From contig PHFX01000155.1 of assembly GCA_007618135.1 (NCBI GenBank), positions 1 through 64,000 of the forward strand: a DNA stretch of 64,000 nucleotides. Direction: 5' to 3'. Below are positions 61,577 to 64,000 of the stretch, one piece after another. Source of the stretch: Candidatus Brocadia sp. WS118 (GTDB taxonomy: Bacteria; Planctomycetota; Brocadiia; Brocadiales; Brocadiaceae). The notes under the pieces were generated by a model. The model was not told the DNA's origin, ran no database searches, and saw nothing but the letters and a program-made list of their open reading frames with translations. Every line of letters begins with the position of its first letter. Position 1 is the first letter of the stretch. The position numbers and the translations under genes are program-made.

Positions 61577-64000
61577 ATGGCGAAGGGAAGAAGAAAACAG
61601 GCTAATCAATCAGACCAAACTGAAGCAAAGACATATCGCCATTCTGAGGCGGATGCTCCTTTACGTCCGGATGTTGGCACGCAGGCGCAGTTCAGGAAGA
61701 AAAAGCCCCCAAAAACTTACCGCTATGATTCTTCACTTTCGCCAGCATTGGATTGGGACGGACAAAACTCTGCACGTGAGCTGGGCGAGTGGCTTATTGC
61801 CATGATTGAAAAGGCGGCTGCGCTTCCAGCGCCACATACCTTTGATAAACCCCAGGAATTCAGGAATTCCGCAGGACATGTTATTTCCACCGTCAGGGGA
61901 CTGCATGATGCCGTGGAGCTGTTGAAATGTCTCCAAAGGCCTTTTCTCAACTGGACGGGTAAGGCAGAGCGGCTTTCCTTTGATGTGCCGACGCTCCCGC
62001 TCTTTGTCCATGAGCGTCTCTCCACGAAGGCAATTATTGAAACACTTAAAAGCCACAAAAAACAAGAGAAGGTCAAACAATTGCCCTTGTTTGAACTCTT
62101 TGGCGATCCTCAAAGGCCGGTTAGCGATCAGGTACTTAAGGCATACGAATACCGGGACAAGTGGGTGAATCGCATGATCCTCGGCGATTCCCTTGTCGTA
62201 ATGAACTCACTCTTGCATTACGAAGGACTTGGTGGACAAGTGCAGATGATTTACTTTGACCCGCCTTACGGCATCAAATTCGGCAGCAACTTCCAGCCGT
62301 TTGTGCGTAAACGCGATGTGGGCCATAATGATGATGAAGACATGACCCGTGAGCCGGAGATGGTAAAGGCTTACAGGGATACGTGGGAATTGGGACTGCA
62401 TTCATATCTTACATACATGCGTGACCGTTTGCTTCTTGCACGTGAATTGCTTACGCCAACAGGCAGTGTCTTTGTTCAGATAAGTGATGAGAATTTGCAT
62501 CATGTAAGAGAAATAATGGATGAGGTGTTTGGTACAGAAAACATGGTGGCGGTAATTCCATTTAGAAAGAAGACAATGCCGCTGGGTACAAACTATGCCG
62601 AGCAAATGGCTGACTTCAATGTATGGTATGCAAAACAAAAATTTGATCAACAAGGGAGACCTTGTGCTAAATATCGACAATTATATCGTCAGGTACCAAT
62701 GGAACCCGATGACAATTTCAAATACATTCAGCTGTTAAATGGAACACGTAGGGAGCTTTCGCGTGAAGAGAGACTTGATCACAATTTAATTCCTTCAAAA
62801 GCAAGACTCTATCGACTCAAATCACTTGAACCATCAGGACCAATGCCATCTGGCATGTTTAGACCAATCTTTGAGGGAAAGGAATACGATTATCCTAAAA
62901 ACGGTTATGCTACAGATCCGGAGGGATTAAATCGGTTGATTGCTCAAAAGAGAATACAACCATTGGGGCGATTGCTGAATTATGTCTTATTTTTAGATGA
63001 TAAACCATGTAGTGACTTAACTATTCCATGGTATGACACAGCTGGTGCTGATGACAAATCATATGTTGTTCAAACTAGCTCAGTAGTTGTTAGGCGTTGC
63101 ATCCTCATGACCACTGACCCAGGCGATCTTGTGCTCGATCCGACCTGTGTGCGGGAGGGGACAAAGGTTTTGACACCAAGCGCCGTTCCTACCCCCCTTA
63201 ATCCCCCCGTAAACGGGGGGAAATCAGATGATACTGTAAACGGGGGGAGACTGGCGGTGTCCGTAACCGGCGGGAAGTTGTCTGTATCCACAAAAGTAAG
63301 GACACAGGGAAATGCGGAACGGACGCGGGAAAATCCTGAAAGAGCTGCTCCGGCGTATCCCTCCCCATCTCCCCCCGTTTACGGGGGGACACAGGGGGGT
63401 ACGGGGATGTCCGGGGTTGGATTGACTCCCATAGAATCCCTCAAACCAGGCGACTACGTCTACTCCCACGACGGCGCACCACATCGAGTCATACGCACGA
63501 TAAAAAGACGCTATCACGGTATAATGGTTGGCATTCGACACAAATTATCACCTGACACACTCTGGCTTACCGAAGACCATCCTGTCCTTGTAAAAACCAG
63601 ACGCCACGCCTTTGGCCACCGGCGGGACTGGAGTCATGTCCCGAATGTTGTCTTTGCAAGGGCAAGAACCCTGCGCAAGGCAATGACTCCTTACGAACGC
63701 AAATTATGGTCGAAATTGCGGAATGAACAACTCGGAGTGAAGTTTCGCCGGCAGCATCCCGTTGGTCAGTATATCGCTGACTTTTACTGCGCAGAGCATT
63801 CTTTAGTCGTTGAAATAGATGGAAATTCTCATTTTTCAGACGAAGGGACAAAACACGATATTGCACGAACAGCATATATGCAAAATGCAGGGCTTGGGGT
63901 GCTTCGGTTTACGAACATCGATATTCAAAAAAATATCGGTGGGGTGGTAGAGCGCATACGGATGGGAATCGGCAAGGGTACTGAAAACTGTCCTGAAGAT
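61577..64000 (+). CDS. site-specific N6-adenine methyltransferase (type III Mod-like) split by an intein; runs off the right edge
   Basis: A beta-class amino-methyltransferase: DPPYG (motif IV, Asp228) precedes motif I. Residues 1-523 form the N-extein, with N-terminal helices (ARELGEWLIAMIEKAA), a target-recognition part and LVLDPT, the start of motif I (residues 518-523). Family members continue CGSGTTA; here Cys524 begins an intein instead. The family normally pairs with BPTD_3080-like Res proteins, of which a broken one lies at 49469-52454. GGGG seven bases upstream supports the start. The frame is open to the window end (808 codons seen), so the C-extein with the rest of motif I lies outside. 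Confidence 0.9.
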   Translation, partial: MAKGRRKQANQSDQTEAKTYRHSEADAPLRPDVGTQAQFRKKKPPKTYRYDSSLSPALDWDGQNSARELGEWLIAMIEKAAALPAPHTFDKPQEFRNSAGHVISTVRGLHDAVELLKCLQRPFLNWTGKAERLSFDVPTLPLFVHERLSTKAIIETLKSHKKQEKVKQLPLFELFGDPQRPVSDQVLKAYEYRDKWVNRMILGDSLVVMNSLLHYEGLGGQVQMIYFDPPYGIKFGSNFQPFVRKRDVGHNDDEDMTREPEMVKAYRDTWELGLHSYLTYMRDRLLLARELLTPTGSVFVQISDENLHHVREIMDEVFGTENMVAVIPFRKKTMPLGTNYAEQMADFNVWYAKQKFDQQGRPCAKYRQLYRQVPMEPDDNFKYIQLLNGTRRELSREERLDHNLIPSKARLYRLKSLEPSGPMPSGMFRPIFEGKEYDYPKNGYATDPEGLNRLIAQKRIQPLGRLLNYVLFLDDKPCSDLTIPWYDTAGADDKSYVVQTSSVVVRRCILMTTDPGDLVLDPTCVREGTKVLTPSAVPTPLNPPVNGGKSDDTVNGGRLAVSVTGGKLSVSTKVRTQGNAERTRENPERAAPAYPSPSPPVYGGTQGGTGMSGVGLTPIESLKPGDYVYSHDGAPHRVIRTIKRRYHGIMVGIRHKLSPDTLWLTEDHPVLVKTRRHAFGHRRDWSHVPNVVFARARTLRKAMTPYERKLWSKLRNEQLGVKFRRQHPVGQYIADFYCAEHSLVVEIDGNSHFSDEGTKHDIARTAYMQNAGLGVLRFTNIDIQKNIGGVVERIRMGIGKGTENCPED
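63146..64000 (+). other. intein (Hint domain) with an inserted DUF559/Vsr-like nuclease, 3' end outside the window
   Basis: Starts at Cys524 of the host frame. Block A is CVREGTKVLTP; IESLKPGDYVYSHDG continues the Hint fold; block B is LWLTEDHPVLV with Thr665 and His668 (TxxH). Residues about 699-795 are a DUF559 domain: TLRKAMTPYERKLWSKLR, FRRQHPVGQYIADFYC, VVEIDGNSHFSD, with Asp735, Glu746 and Asp748 as likely metal ligands (PD-(D/E)xK/Vsr-like). Most inteins carry LAGLIDADG nucleases, so this is an unusual type. Blocks F and G (His-Asn) must lie beyond 64000. The insertion point is the invariant Cys of DPT-CGSG. Confidence 0.88.
63188..63403. repeat. in-frame GC-rich palindromic element inside the intein
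   Basis: About 216 bp. The left arm (63188-63220) reads CCTACCCCCCTTAAT then CCCCCCGTAAACGGGGGG; the right arm (63371-63403) is its near-exact inverse, CCCCCCGTTTACGGGGGG then ACACAGGGGGGTACGG. It is translated as a Pro/Gly-rich spacer (NPPVNGG...PPVYGG) of about 72 residues between intein block A and IESLKPGD. Frame is kept. Confidence 0.85.

Noticed and set aside
63188-63403. CRISPR-like spacing of the CCCCCCGTAAACGGGGGG units
   Set aside because: Only two or three units in inverted orientation, no regular spacers, and the region is translated in frame.
59567-64000. A single BREX or DISARM defence operon made of the helicase and methyltransferase
   Set aside because: No PglZ, BrxC, DrmA/B or similar gene is present; the methyltransferase fits the type III-like Mod family instead.

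Overview
The window looks like a chromosomal segment of an anaerobic ammonium-oxidising (anammox) planctomycete of the Brocadia/Kuenenia/Jettenia type; the genus cannot be fixed by eye. Pointers are an octaheme hydroxylamine-oxidoreductase-like cytochrome with a diheme cytochrome and a cupredoxin-like protein (42651-45891), a planctomycete-style prepilin with an H-X9-DG tail (9295-9948), futalosine-pathway menaquinone genes (19817-21368), many radical SAM and Fe-S enzymes, and an AT-rich genome with long AT-rich spacers. This assignment is an inference from gene content.

Layout. 1-570: end of an unknown gene, a small DUF104 protein and a MITE. 574-7125: translation block on the minus strand, tRNA-Val, thrS-infC-rpmI-rplT, then pheS-pheT behind an intrinsic terminator/attenuator; infC appears to start with ATT. 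7478-21782: housekeeping and small operons (nadA, larE, prepilin, amrS, usp, HAD phosphatase, nitroreductase, PEGA lipoprotein, phosphodiesterase, nth, aquaporin, an eight-repeat propeller protein with a TPR partner, mqnB-mqnD). 22397-26926: exported proteins, including a GC-rich TPR gene broken by a frameshift. 27454-37158: recQ, SUMF1-domain protein, PfkB kinase, ybgC, hflK-hflC, dapA, fatty-acid hydroxylase. 37218-41150: diguanylate cyclase, then an arsS-tlpA-sCache group whose first gene is preceded by a GEMM-I (cyclic dinucleotide) riboswitch. 41548-48255: hemC, the HAO-like operon and an M1 peptidase.

48256-64000 is an accessory island: MITE, relics of a type III-like restriction-modification system (deleted Mod, frameshifted Res), a truncated PIN gene, a RecB/AddA nuclease relic, a hybrid histidine kinase, an ERCC4-type nuclease, toxin-antitoxin genes, a secreted metal-binding protein, a DEAH helicase, and an apparently intact N6-adenine methyltransferase gene running off the right edge. 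The methyltransferase is interrupted exactly in its SAM-binding motif I by an intein carrying a DUF559 (Vsr-like) nuclease domain, and the intein itself carries an in-frame GC-rich palindromic repeat. This nested parasite is the most striking item in the window.

A second thread is small mobile DNA. A MITE family with IS66-like ends (GTAAC...GTTAC) has three copies with perfect 8-bp target duplications, and related GTAGGGGCG/GTAGCGC palindromes occur inside MITEs, alone, and inside a stem of the riboswitch aptamer.
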